From Siphonodentalium dalli (Eukaryota; Mollusca; Scaphopoda; Gadilida; Siphonodentaliidae): a stretch of 64,000 nucleotides of DNA. Of this stretch, positions 43,517 through 54,395 are shown one piece after another. The notes under the pieces are model-generated. The model worked only from the letters and a program-made list of their open reading frames with translations. It had not been told where the DNA came from and did not search any database. The DNA lies in contig CP136066.1 in NCBI GenBank assembly GCA_032622095.1, positions 44,037,835 to 44,101,834 of the forward strand, in the 5' to 3' direction. The translations under genes were made by a program, and so were the position numbers. Each line of letters begins with the position of its first letter. Positions within the stretch are counted from its first letter, which is position 1.

Positions 43517-43729
43517 CAGTAATGCCCTAAATAATCGATTCCTTAACCACAGCAGAATTATGGGTAACTTTTCAGGATTTAGTCGGAAATATGGCTTGTT
43601 GCCATTCATCGGAAAGCTCTCAGTGAGAGCTTTCCGATGAATGGCAACAAGCCATATTTCCGACTAAATCCTGAAAAGTTACCCATAATTCTGCTGTGGT
43701 TAAGGAGTCGATTATTTAGGGCTTTACTG
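43517..43729. mobile_element. Family H element (copy 8)
   Basis: TA/CAGTAATGCCC to GGGCTTTACTG/TA. Nearly perfect foldback, at the same intron place as copy 6. Followed by two tandem copies of GACGCTAAGAGTCATAATGT. Confidence 0.9.
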
Positions 43730-44122
43730 TACATTGTACATAAACATGAGAATAAAAAACATTGACGCTAAGAGTCATAATGTACAAACAAAAGAATCAA
43801 AAGCATTGACGCTAAGAGTCATAATGTACAAACAAAAGAACAACTACTTGTACCTGTCTAAGACATGAAAAAGCCACACTTGATTTGTGAAGAAGACTAT
43901 TGTAGGACATTAAAAAAATCTATTTCCATTATTGGGGATCATATACATGTATTTGACATTGGGCTATATTCATAGTATATAGTCTGAATTAATTGATTAA
44001 TATGCATTCCTATCCAACCTCGACATAACATAGAAAGACAGAGAAGGGGACGATACACTGATACAGTTGTGATGGAGACATGTCAGTCAAAGAGGTATGC
44101 GTGTGAATGGTAGGTGTGTTAC

Positions 44123-44290
44123 CTGGACATGATGACAGTTCACAGAGCACTATATCTGAATGTAAATCTGGACAATCTTTCCCACCGAATGCTGGTGCCG
44201 GTTGTGTACACGTTCTGCTCCGTCTCTGCTTCCCTAAGCCACACGTTCTAGAACAGCTACCATCATTCCAACCAGACCAACCTCCGTCAA
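44123..44290 (-). CDS. TSR/lectin gene: thrombospondin type-1 repeat 2 (b type)
   Basis: 168-nt phase 1-1 exon. VDGGWSGWNDGSCSRTCGLG, KQRRSRTCTQPAPAFGGKDC, PDLHSDIVLCELSSCP. Six cysteines. Donor GTAACACAC. Confidence 0.93.
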
Positions 44291-44446
44291 CTGTAAATTA
44301 ACAGGAGAAATGAGATTAGTGTTGTTTGATAATTCAACTTTACTATATAGTTGCACATTCTGATGCATGATTTGTCGGAATGTGCCAACATTACGGTTAT
44401 GCAGAGATTAGACGGCTCGTTTCAGTATTGATAGTCAGGCAAGCCT

Positions 44447-44700
44447 TGAATGAGGTCCCCAGAGGGTGCATTAATTTAGTGATGCTACACCACACAGTGG
44501 GCTAGAATAACTAAATTCACCCTCTGGGGACCTCATTCTGCTTAGGTCTCAATTTGTGTGAAGTACCTATATTCTCAAATTAACATTGTTTTAGTTACGT
44601 TTTTTCTTTCTGTTCAGTTTCTATATCCCCTTAATTTTCAGAAGATAAAATGCATAATCGAGGTGACTAATGGGTGAACATCACTAGAGACAACTCCATC
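44447..44700. mobile_element. Family F element (copy 7)
   Basis: GAATGAGGTCCCCAGAGGGT hairpin 44450-44540, then tail with TCTGTTCAGTTTCTATATCC and GCATAATCGAGGTGACTAAT, the unbroken form of the junction where repeat G sits in copies 1 and at 6725. Confidence 0.8.
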
Positions 44701-44705
44701 ATGTA

Positions 44706-46469
44706 CAGTAATGCTCTAAATAATCGACTCCTTAACCCTTTGAACCCTGGCGCCCCACAGTGATCGACACCCTGACCCGGGGCTCCCTGTGGTATGTCCG
44801 CTTAAATTAGACAGTGTCTAGTAGCATGGTGTTGATTATGTTCAAATTGCGACACCGGTCTGAAACTTTACAGGTTTGTCCCCCATGGATCAGCGATCAT
44901 TATAAGATCGCGAGACTTTGCCTCGCGGCAACTCCTTGGTAATGGTTGCTAGGCAACTACCCGGAATTGACTGGAAAATGTAAATATAGCTTATAGCGTC
45001 GTAATTCAACCTCAGTGATTGGGTTTTTTGATGCAGATACTACCCTAGCGTGAAATTTGAGATATACCCGACCAGAATAGTGAACCAAATATCCCATTTA
45101 AGGATAGCAACGGTTGCTAAGCAAATACCACAACTGATCGAATGACACAATTGCACTAACCATTCAGTGGTATGTTTTGCCTTAATTTAGACAGTGTCTA
45201 GTCGCATGGTGTTGGTTATGTTGAAAGGGGACACCTACATAAAACTGTGCAGGCATGATATATGCATGCACGGACCACTGATCATTGTAAGATCGGGAGA
45301 CTTTGCCACCCGATCTCGCCTTAGAAACGGTTACTAGGCAACTACCCGAAATTTGCAGGAAAAACGAATTCTAGCTTATAACGTTGTAATTATACATCAG
45401 CGAATTGCGTTTCGATGCAACCAATATCCTATTGTGAAATTAAGATATACCTGACCATGCGCGAGTAAGTCAACTTGATATGCGATAGACTTTTTGCTGC
45501 ATGTGGCACAACAGAGACTGATATTACAGAGACCAGAAACAACGTAATTTCCCGTAACATATCGTGGCCCCATTGTTCAAGTAAGATGTCTAGATTGTGT
45601 CTACTTTACTAACATGTGAAACATGAAAACAAAATGTCATATATAGCGCCACATTTCACTTAAACGCATTTAAAAAAAATGAATTATAGCATATTTTCCT
45701 AGCCGTTTCTAGCGGGCAGCCAATCCATATAGACACCTTTGCCAGCGATGACTTCAATAGGCCAATTTAAATATATATATTAGTGGGTATGTCGTGTATA
45801 AGTACGTTATAAACCATTTATTTGTCATTGCGCTAGTCTGCGCATGCGCGAATAAATCAACTTCATATGCGATAGACCCTTCCCCATATGTAGCAGAACA
45901 CTGGTTAATATACGCGAGGGTAATTTAAACTGAAATTGTGTGTCTAAATTATGTCTGTTCTGTACTCACACGGGGAACACGAAATTATATGCCGTAAATA
46001 TAGCGGCACAGTTCGCTTAAAATATCGTATGTTTTTGTAGATTATATGCTATGCGCATGCGCATATATTTCTACCCGATACTAGCGGTCAACTATTCCAT
46101 ACGCACCATGGGCGCCGCTGACATATGTGGGGACAATTTAAATATAAATCAGTGGGTCTGACGCTCGTTATACTATATATAAATTTGCTACCGAATCATG
46201 TCGTCGCTGCACCGAAATATCGGTGTTACGGGATATAGACACGGTTCGTTTGCACCTAAATATCGGTGTTACGGGTTCAAAGGGTTAACCACAGCAGAAT
46301 TATGGGTAATGTTTTAGGATTTAGTAGGAAATATGGCTTGTTGCCATTCATCGGAAAGCTCTCACTGAGAGTTTTCCGATGAATGGTATAAGCCATTTTT
46401 CTGACTAAATCCTGAAAAGTTACCCATAATTCTGCTGGGTTAAGGAGTCGATTATTTAGGGCATTACTG
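44706..46469. mobile_element. Family H element (copy 9) split by family D
   Basis: Left piece 44706-44735 (CAGTAATGCTCTAAATAATC then GACTCCTTAA), right piece 46285-46469 (TTAACCACAGCAG ... GGGCATTACTG/TA). The family D insertion used the TTAA naturally present in the H arm. Confidence 0.92.
44736..46284. mobile_element. TTAA-flanked element, family D (copy 2)
   Basis: TTAA at 44732-44735 and 46285-46288. Ends CCCTTTGAACCCTGGCGCC and TTACGGGTTCAAAGGG. 1549 bp. A block of roughly 380 bp with GACAGTGTCTAGT.GCATGGT occurs twice (44791 and 45170), which accounts for part of the extra length over copy 1. No reading frame of note. Confidence 0.9.
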
Positions 46470-46613
46470 TAGTTTGCGCTTACCTTGGCAGCTTGGCTTG
46501 ATCGAACATATAGTGAGAACCATATTGTGTAGTTTGCACTCACCTGGACGGCTTGGCTTTATCAAACATACATGTAGTGAGGAAGATAACTCTTTCATGA
46601 AGATTGGACTCAC
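46470..46613 (-). repeat. Two extra copies of a splice-donor segment
   Basis: On the minus strand the repeat-1 exon end CCAG/GTGAGT is followed by two diverged tandem copies of the same exon-end and donor: AAGCCAAGCCGTCCAG/GTGAGT (46544) and AAGCCAAGCTGCCAAG/GTAAGC (46484). Use of either would extend the exon by 70 or 130 bases and shift the frame. Confidence 0.7.
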
Positions 46614-46781
46614 CTGGACAGTCTGGCTTCCAGCATATCTCCATCTGCATCGATTTTCCTTCGCACTGTTCGCCCCCATTATACGGTGGTGGGTTGGTGC
46701 AGGTCCGAGTGCGCACATAGTGACCACGCCCACAGGTCACGAGACATTCCGTCTCCTCCCAGTTAGACCACTTCCCATTGA
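46614..46781 (-). CDS. TSR/lectin gene: thrombospondin type-1 repeat 1
   Basis: 168-nt phase 1-1 exon, acceptor TATGATGCAG, donor [64 protein letters not shown]. Six cysteines. The most diverged of the ten repeats. It follows the signal-peptide exon in phase (G/TC gives Val). Confidence 0.92.
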
Positions 46782-47300
46782 CTGCATCATAATAGTTGCA
46801 TTAAAACACCAGATATGAACATCTATTACAGTGTATAGTGTATACAGGGATGTGGCTAGAGTTTCTCTATGGGGGGGTCTCCACATTCAAATTTCCAACT
46901 GCACAGTCCCATTTGAACCAGACCAAACTCCCATGTTTGCGAAATACCATTCAATGCAAAGTTTGCACCCACCCCTTTTAGGTTGGATTATCAAAGTGGA
47001 ACCTCAACTAGACGCCCCCCAAATGTTAGAAAATTTTCAACTTACTGATAGCAATTTCAAGCGAAAATTTTGACAAAATATAGAAAAAAATGCTCCTTTG
47101 GTCTAAAAACAACAAATTCCCCACTAATTATTGGTTGGAAAATCAAATATTGACAACAATTACAATCTATATGTGGTGTAAAATTTACAACAGGTGGTGT
47201 GTGAGGCATGAAATTACTAAACTGTTTAAAATTTTGACCAAAGTTGAGGAGAGGGGGGGGGGGGGATAGCCATGTCCCTGATTGTATAGTAAGAAATATG
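46782..47300. other. Intron sequence, nothing recognised
   Basis: No exon or repeat family seen. A G tract lies at about 47253-47265. Confidence 0.4.
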
Positions 47301-47304
47301 TTAA

Positions 47305-47543
47305 CCCTTCCATGACTGGAGCGTCCTGAAGTTTTGAGAAAACCCTGTGCCAATGCATTCTCTTATGGGAGACTCGCATATATAAGAGAATACATTGACC
47401 TAACAATATTTACTGTGACCTTGTAAGCCAGTGCATTCTCTTATATATCCAAAGGCTCCTTATGGGAAACTCGCATATATAAGAGAATGCACTGGCACAG
47501 GATCTTTAATGCTGCACCAGCGCAGCTCCCATCATGAAAGGGT
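47305..47543 (-). mobile_element. Family B element (copy 7)
   Basis: TTAA at 47301-47304. Ends CCCTTCCATGACTGGAGCG and CATCATGAAAGGG, then TCAA in place of TTAA. The first hairpin has lost one arm. Confidence 0.8.
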
Positions 47544-47745
47544 CAAGTAACAGGGGATTTTAAAATATGGAATAAAGGAATACCATCAATACAACATGCA
47601 ACATCACATTTTTACCACAAAATACAAACACTTGTTGGAAATTTGTTGTCGTAACATTTGAGTAGAAATGAAAACCACACATCCTCATCAACCCGGGCAA
47701 ACAAATTGACACTTATTCACAGGCTGGCACTCTTAAAGGCATTAA

Positions 47746-48228
47746 AGGCCCAGAAAGGCCCACTTAATTTTTGAATGCCCAGATTACATTATATACAACA
47801 TATTCAATATTATATACCATTTGGAAGAGTAACAAAAATATATATATTCTACTGTTACTAGTACATGTAACAGCTGTGGCTTAGGGGTGTCCACAGATAT
47901 TCACAGATTCACACCAAGTCTTCCCCTGTTATTTATCCCAGAATGCATCATAATTCACAACTAAGAGGTAGAGTTATTCCTCTTCCATTGAGAATAATTA
48001 AGAGATAGAGTTATTCCTGTGCCATTGAGAATAATAGACACAGACAGACCAGATCGAAATTAAGCACAGAACACACGTTGGTACCTTGACAAAAACAAAC
48101 ATGTTAACAGTTTATTCCACCAGATAAGTTGATAATACAATGCTTTGGAGCTTCCTCTTTCAAATGGTATATAATATGGAAAATGTTGTATGTAATGTGA
48201 TCTTGGGATTCGAAAATTAAGTGGGCCT
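47746..48228. mobile_element. TTAA-flanked element, family N (copy 1)
   Basis: TTAA at 47742-47745 and 48229-48232. AGGCCCAGAAAGGCCCACTT then AATTTTTGAAT on the left, ATTCGAAAATTAAGTGGGCCT on the right (first 20 bases: ATTCGAAAATTAAGTGGGCC). Non-coding. A second, split copy is at 49112-49995. Confidence 0.75.
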
Positions 48229-48353
48229 TTAAATAAATATCATACTCAAAATAATTTACTCGTTCAGAGTTAAATTACTGCAATGTACACTTTCTCTTTC
48301 TCATTCAGTGTATACATTTTAGAATACAATATGTTTGCAGTCATATGCAGCTA

Positions 48354-48562
48354 CAGTAATGCCCTAAATAATCGACTCCTTAACCACAGCATAATTATTG
48401 GTAATTTTTCAGGATTTATTCAGAAATATGGCTTGTTGCCATTCACCGGAAAGCTCTCGGTGAGAGCTTTCCGATGAATGGCAACGAGCCATATTTCAAA
48501 ATAAATAATGAAAAGTTACCCATAATTATTCTGTGGTTAAGGAGTTGATTATTTAGGGCATT
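48354..48562. mobile_element. Family H element (copy 10) touching a splice donor
   Basis: TA/CAGTAATGCCC on the left. The right end reads GATTATTTAGGGCATTA and runs into ACATAC, the complement of the donor GTATGT of the signal-peptide exon. Confidence 0.85.
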
Positions 48563-48569
48563 AACATAC

Positions 48570-48852
48570 CTGGTTGGTCCCTGTACTCAGACTCGACGAG
48601 AAAAGCTGTGAAATCTCCATGTTCAACCATGAAGTGACGTTGCGAGGTAGCCTTGTTGTAGTGTGTCTGATCTTCCATTGGAGTTGAGCTATGTGAGGTT
48701 GTGTTTTCCATTGATGTCACATTAATCGACGAACTGTCTGTCGGTTTCCTATACGAACTCGTGTCGCTCGTGTTGTACATGTTTTTAGGTCTGTCATCAT
48801 GGGTGGATCCACCATCCAGCAAGTATGTCAGTATAAATAATTGCACGAGCAT
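48570..48852 (-). CDS. TSR/lectin gene: signal-peptide exon
   Basis: 283 nt of coding sequence. The ATG (48852-48850) is preceded directly by the acceptor TTTCATTTCTAG, so the 5' UTR lies in an upstream exon. MLVQLFILTYLLDGG is a signal peptide (hydrophobic core LVQLFILTYLL). A Ser/Thr/Asn-rich segment follows with possible N-glycosylation sites (NTS, NVT, NTT), ending AFLVESEYRDQP, then donor GTATGT in phase 1. The phase matches the first TSR exon. Function is unknown; the layout suggests an extracellular matrix or defence-type secreted lectin. Confidence 0.85.
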
Positions 48853-49111
48853 CTAGAAATGAAAATTTTGAAAATATTGGTCAGGATGCAATGACACCGC
48901 AATGACAGTTTGACACCCTGTATCAACGATGATACTGCAATGACATCAGGACGAAACTGTGCATACAGCAAAGACAGTTTGAATTTCGATCTGGAAGCCA
49001 CCGATCAGACCATGATGCATCGGTCAAAATGACATCGCGGGAATTGGTATTTTGGGGGGTGGGGCTAACACCGGGATTGTCAATGTGGCCAATAGGCGCT
49101 TTCCTTATAGG
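48853..49111. other. Start of the large leader intron
   Basis: Contains loosely repeated GACACCGCAATGACA / GATACTGCAATGACATC phrases (48885-48960). No gene. Confidence 0.5.
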
Positions 49112-49995
49112 CCCCCTTAATTTTTGAATACCGATTATTTTTTTATAGTGCCTTGATATAAGGCTTTAATAACAATCTATGCCATTAAATATTAAAATGC
49201 TTTATTCCACTCCTACGCACGATTTGCTTTGAAAGCGCTGTTAATTAAAACTAGTAATGTCACTAGGGAATTAAGTCATTTCGCGTGACGTCATTGACGT
49301 TATGTCGCTTACTGATCTAGACTGAATGTTTTCGATGGTTGATCTTTCTCCACATCTGGACTTTCATGCATTAATTATGTGTGTTTCAATCATATTTGGC
49401 AAACCAAATTGATGCAGAAGTATAATAAATAGAGTGATCAATTAGTTCCGAGAATTACGTTCAATAATTCACTCGAGGCGAGAGATGTTTGGGAAAGAAA
49501 CTTGTGCACTAACACGCACTCGTTTCTTATACCGACGTCTCTCGCCTCTCATGAATTATTTATCGTAATGATCGGAACCAATTGATTACTCTCTATATAA
49601 TTCATCATCATTTGGAAAGTCTGTGTCTCAGAAGGTGCCCATAGAGCAATAGAAAATAGCTGAAATCATAGAATCATTTCTCCCCGTTATGGATCCCAGA
49701 ATTCAACAGAATTCAAACTATAGTTTATCCTCAATTAAAGGGGAATAACTCTATATCTAAATATATAGTGTTATTCCTCTTCCAGTGAAAATAATAGACT
49801 TTGTGCAGAAACTTGAGCACAGAACAGACATTGAAACTTGAGCACAGAACAGACATCGATATCTCAACATGATCACAGTTTATTAAATGGAATAAGTTGA
49901 AAATACAATGTTTTGGGGCTTCCTCTTTCAAATGGTATATAATATGGCATATATTTTATAATGTGATTTGGGGGTTCGAAAATTAAGTGGGCCTT
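49112..49995. mobile_element. Family N element (copy 2) with element M inside
   Basis: Starts GGCCCCCTTAATTTTTGAAT and ends TTCGAAAATTAAGTGGGCC like copy 1. Between about 49215 and 49620 it holds element M (GTGATCAATTAGTTCCGAG, AATAATTCACTCGAGGCGAG, inverted CTCTCGCCTCTCATGAATTA), whose other copy is at 57190-58035 in the opposite orientation. Confidence 0.65.
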
Positions 49996-51160
49996 CATAA
50001 TGACAACGCAAAGACCGTGATAGTACTGTTGTTATAGTCGTCACAGGATCTTGAGAAAGCTATCGGCGAGACCGCAATGACGCCGCTGCCAATATATCAA
50101 TAAGGACAAGACTGTAGTATTTAAAGGCACGAGCGGCATTCGTTACAGAAATATTCATATTTTTTTCAAATCACCATCAACAGAAGGAATATCAAAATAT
50201 ATATAGTTTTGTTCATATGCCAAACATAATCAGCGCGTAAATAGAATATTGTCATCAAGATGCACGATGGTGTATGTAAACAAGAGCCTGTTCGTGTTAC
50301 AGTAGTTTTGCTTCTGTTTACATAACACAGCGCAATTCTATTGGTTAATCACACACAAATGATATAAACGCTCTTTATTATTTCCATATCAGGAAAACAG
50401 TAACAAATAACACCCAAAGCGACAAAATGTCTAGAAGTGACACATTGCTGTGCGAGCGAACTGCAGAACGCACTGAAATGAATCAAAATCTTGTTTCTTT
50501 ATCTCGCTTTAACCCCGCGGAAGGCAAATTGTTCAAACAAGATTTTGTTTTCACACTTCCCTTGCCACGAAATCTTGTATGATTATTTATTTATTTCATT
50601 TCTTTCTGCACTTTCATTAAGGCCGGAAAATCAAATGACAAAACCATCGAAAGCGAAGTAATGAAATGTAACTCCAGTCTCCATGTCAATTCAGGCTTCG
50701 ATTAAAAAAAATTAAATTTTTGACTGCATGGTCACCGAGGAGGGATCAGGCCCCCTCATAACCGGTGGGAGAAAATTTGGAAATCTGATCCTGAAAACTA
50801 TAAAATCCTAGCATCTAGACTGGCACCAAGCTCTCCAAGTGTTGAAAATTTCTGACCTGACATGTGCTCACAATTAAAGGTTGGTAAATTTCCAACTGAT
50901 GGCCATTACAGTAGCAACCTCAAATGTTTTTTGGAAAAGTTCATGTGATTGTTTAGATATTTATGTTTTTCAGAGCCAGAGATAACTACAAGCATATATG
51001 AAACAAAAAAACCCCAAAAAATTCCGATTTTTTTTTGTGTGCAAATTTTTAAAGTTCGGCTTTGAAACAAAATGTCTGTAAGGTTTGCGATTCGTTGCGG
51101 GAGCAAGAAGAGCCCAAATTTCTTAGCCATTACTTAAATCAGTCCCCATACAATCTGAAA
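49996..51160. other. Leader intron, nothing recognised
   Basis: Long unique-looking AT-rich stretch. TATTTAAAGGCACGAGCGGC near 50136 looks like one end of another TTAA-type element, but no partner end was found. Confidence 0.45.
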
Positions 51161-51178
51161 TGAAAGTGTCAATGACAC

Positions 51179-52215
51179 CAGTGGCGGATCCAGGATATTG
51201 AAATAGGGGGCGCGCTGTACAAACATGATGCGAAGCATCATCCGAGTCGTGAAGCAACGAGAGGGGGTGAGCACGAGATGTGGTGTCTCCCTCTCGTTAG
51301 GGGGGTCCTGGGGGGGGGCCACCCCGGAATTTTTTTTTTATTTAGGACTTAAAAGGATGCATTTTCCTTTGTTCTGAGGATATTGAATACCAATCAAAAT
51401 GAAACGATGTAATGACAAAATTTGTAATTGTTATATACATGACTCAACTCGATCTCAATGTTGTCGTTAGGAGTACATATGCATGTACATATTCCGCATA
51501 TGTCTATTATGTATGCTACATGTAAATAGCATTAGACATATGTGTGTCTTCATGCATTCTTAGACTAAGCTCTCGAATTAACAAGCCATACTAGACAAAT
51601 TCGCAGCATGAACGAGGACAGCTATATATAGGTAGTACGGGAAGCTAATTGTGCCAAAAACAGATAAGATGCATGGTCCGAAAAAGCAGACTTCACGACT
51701 TATATACAATTTCTCTCTCCTATTGTGCCATCTGCATTCAAACCTCTACTCGCATTAAAGTGATATGGTTCTGTTTCCCGTGATTACATTTTGTTGAGAT
51801 CAGAATAATGTCAGCGATATATAAGCTGGATAATGGAAGAACAGCTCTCGATAATGAGAAAGAACCAAAACCTTGTCATTCTACACATATTCATGAATTT
51901 AATTGCCGATACATGTGAATGGCAAAACGAGAACGGAAACAAAGGAAACACATTACATTGTAAGTCTTAAGTGATGCGTAATAACCCATTTGTAAATTCC
52001 ATCTGCCGATGTTCATTCAGCGAAAGTAGTCTAATATTTGCTTAATAGAACATCGATATCAAAACTGAGTTGAAGAATAGATGCATCCATGCATTTGATG
52101 CTCCACGTATACAGCAGGACCTATAGGCTATATGTAAGTATCTCTGGCAAAAATAGGGGGGGGGGGGGGGGGGGGGGGCGCGCGCCGAGGGCGCCGGATG
52201 GTATATCCACCCTTG
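51179..52215. mobile_element. Insertion with CAGTGGCGGATCCAGG end
   Basis: Five-base duplication GACAC (51174-51178 and 52216-52220). The empty site is intact in the other satellite copy (25815-25843). Left end CAGTGGCGGATCCAGG, right end GGTATATCCACCCTTG (only partly inverted). 1037 bp with a G run at 52156-52178. The end sequence is like that of many animal DNA transposons, but a 5-bp duplication does not fit hAT, so the superfamily is open. Confidence 0.75.
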
Positions 52216-52749
52216 GACACTGTAGCTCAACTTGGAAAGGGAATAATTTCATGTGTTACAGTCAATGGAGTGATTAATAGAAATGTGGAATGTTTAAAGG
52301 CCTAGTTATGCAAAGAGTAAAATCCACGATGGCTGCTGGCAGCCATTTTTTTTTGCCGACCCCAAAATGACTCGTTCCTATCTACATGTCAATTTCAACA
52401 GCCATGACAAATTTCATAATGATCTGACCAAAGGTAGGACATGTAGCCACTGCCAAAGGATTTAGTCATGCAAAGAGTAAAATCCAAGATGGCTGCTGGC
52501 GGCCAGGTTTTTTAGCCGAACGACCCCAAAATGAATCGTTCCCATCTGCATTTCATTGTTAACATCCATGACAAATTTCATGAAGATCCAACAAAAGCTA
52601 CGACCTGTAGCCCATACCAAAGGATTTAGTCATGCGAAGAGTAAAATCCAAGATGGCTGCTGGTGGCCATTTTTTTAGCCGAACGACCCCAAAATGACTC
52701 ATTCCCATCTACATGTCAATATTAACATCCATGACAAATTTCAAGATGA

Positions 52750-52816
52750 TCAGACGAACAGTACGACCTGTAGCCCATGCTATTAGCATGGGCTACAGGT
52801 CGTACTGTTCGTCTGA
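52750..52816. repeat. Perfect palindrome inside the satellite
   Basis: TCAGACGAACAGTACGACCT then GTAGCCCATGCT, loop ATT, and the exact reverse complement: arms of about 32 bp made of satellite sequence folding on itself. Confidence 0.9.
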
Positions 52817-53081
52817 TAATGGATTGAATTTTGAAATCAAAGATGGCCGCTGGCCGCGCTGGCGCCATGTTTTTTTTCCGAATGACCCCAAAATAACTCG
52901 TTCCCATCTACATATCAATGTCAACAGCCATGCATGACAAATTTCATAATGATCCGACCAAAGGTACGACCTGTAGCCCGTGCTAAAGGAAATTGATGAT
53001 GGATCACGCACACACACACACGGACGACGGACGACAAAGCCAAGGCAATAGTTCATACTTTAAAAAGTAAAGTTGAGCTAA

Positions 53082-53162
53082 AAATAGTAAGCGGTTTGTC
53101 TCACCTCTGCATGTTTTCCGCCACTTTTTGACAAACAAAAACATAAAACAAACCGCTATTTC
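53082..53162. repeat. Small foldback AAATAGTAAGCGGTTTGT
   Basis: AAATAGTAAGCGGTTTGT and AAACAAACCGCTATTT enclose about 45 bp. It lies directly after the satellite element. Confidence 0.65.
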
Positions 53163-54391
53163 AGGAAGATGCAAATAAATATGAACAAATGGAGTACCGG
53201 TACCGGTATATATACATGTAAGAATACTTACAAAAGTAAATTATGATAACAGTTAGTTGTCATATATAGTGTGAAAAAGCAAATAATCCTGGTACAAAGT
53301 GGGTTTACAATAGAGTAAACATTGGGATTTAACAATAACAATAACATGTGTCCAAGATTTTTTCAAGATTCAATAAGATTTATTTGATTTATTTCGTATT
53401 CAATATTATTATAAAATATGTATAACAAGATATATGTCCAGATACATGTAGGCACTGGAAATGAAACTGTGGAAGTGAGGTTGCTAATTTCCTCAGGTTG
53501 GCCCTGAATAGTGGACAGTACGTGCTCCATAAATGAGCTATTTGAACTGTGAAAACTTTCGAACGAAAAAGGCACACATTTGGTTCGTAATAAAATAGGT
53601 CTCTCGGAATAGGTCACTCTATAAGGCGTTGTGTAATTAGGGTGTAACATTATAACACGAATACTTGTGAAGTGAAGTCGGCCCTTGGTCTATGCGAACT
53701 CGTCATACAAAGTCGGCCCCACTGATACCTATAACATACACCATGGCGTAGTCGTCTTTCCTTTTACCCCCCCCTATCACTTGGGAACAACCAAAGTTTG
53801 TGATCAAAATCGATGTGCGGGCTGCCCGGCAGCACATTGAAGTATGTCATGTCAGTCAAAGCTAGTATACTAGTGTTCTAGAAATCGGTCACACATTCTT
53901 CTAAATATTTTGACGGCTGTCTATGTTTTCGCAAGTTTTCTGCGTTCTACAATTCCAATTACAGGCATGTCAATTGAACATGATGTATATAATTACGACC
54001 ACGTGCGTGCGACATATGTATGGGACAATAAAGAGCACGGATCTGTCTTAAATCCGCATGCCTGTGACATGACTTTCTGTAGGCCTATATCATTAGCGTT
54101 ATTTTAATTTTTTTATTTCCCATACATTTACGGGTCATATTAGCGTACTTCATTTGATGTATGTATATGTTATTAGAGCAGAAGGGGTCACTCTCACCGA
54201 AAAAAAGTGCTGAATGGTATAAGGTTTTGAAAATGTGCTGAAGGGTAAACTGGTTTTGAAATCTCGATCTAAATGACGTTTAGTTTTCGATTCTACCATG
54301 ATTTCTGTAAGAGACATTTGTTTACGTTCCAATGAAAATTAAAATGAACTGAAAAAAACTGCTGATGGGCGCCAGACTTTCAGAAACACAG
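53163..54391. other. Leader intron, nothing secure
   Basis: A 95-codon open stretch on the minus strand (53363-53650) has no recognised domain or good splice sites and is not called. Otherwise unique sequence. Confidence 0.4.
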
Positions 54392-54395
54392 TTAA

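Larger units (their letters stand above)
51161..53080 (+). repeat. Second copy of the 160-bp satellite unit, split by an insertion
   Basis: The head TGAAAGTGTCAATGACAC (51161-51178) is separated by the insertion 51179-52215 from the rest, which resumes GACACTGTAGCTCAACTTGG. About four satellite units follow, then GGAAATTGATGATGGATCAC, a CA run, ACGGACGACGGACGAC and AAGTTGAGCTA (53070-53080). AGCTCAACTT at the head and AAGTTGAGCT at the tail are inverted, so the satellite appears to be the body of an element with short inverted ends. Confidence 0.8.

Noticed and set aside
46474-46818. Plus-strand open frame of 114 codons
   Set aside because: Antisense of TSR 1 and its repeated donors; no domain.
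53363-53650. Minus-strand open frame of 95 codons
   Set aside because: No recognised domain, no convincing splice borders, and a length expected by chance in 64 kb.
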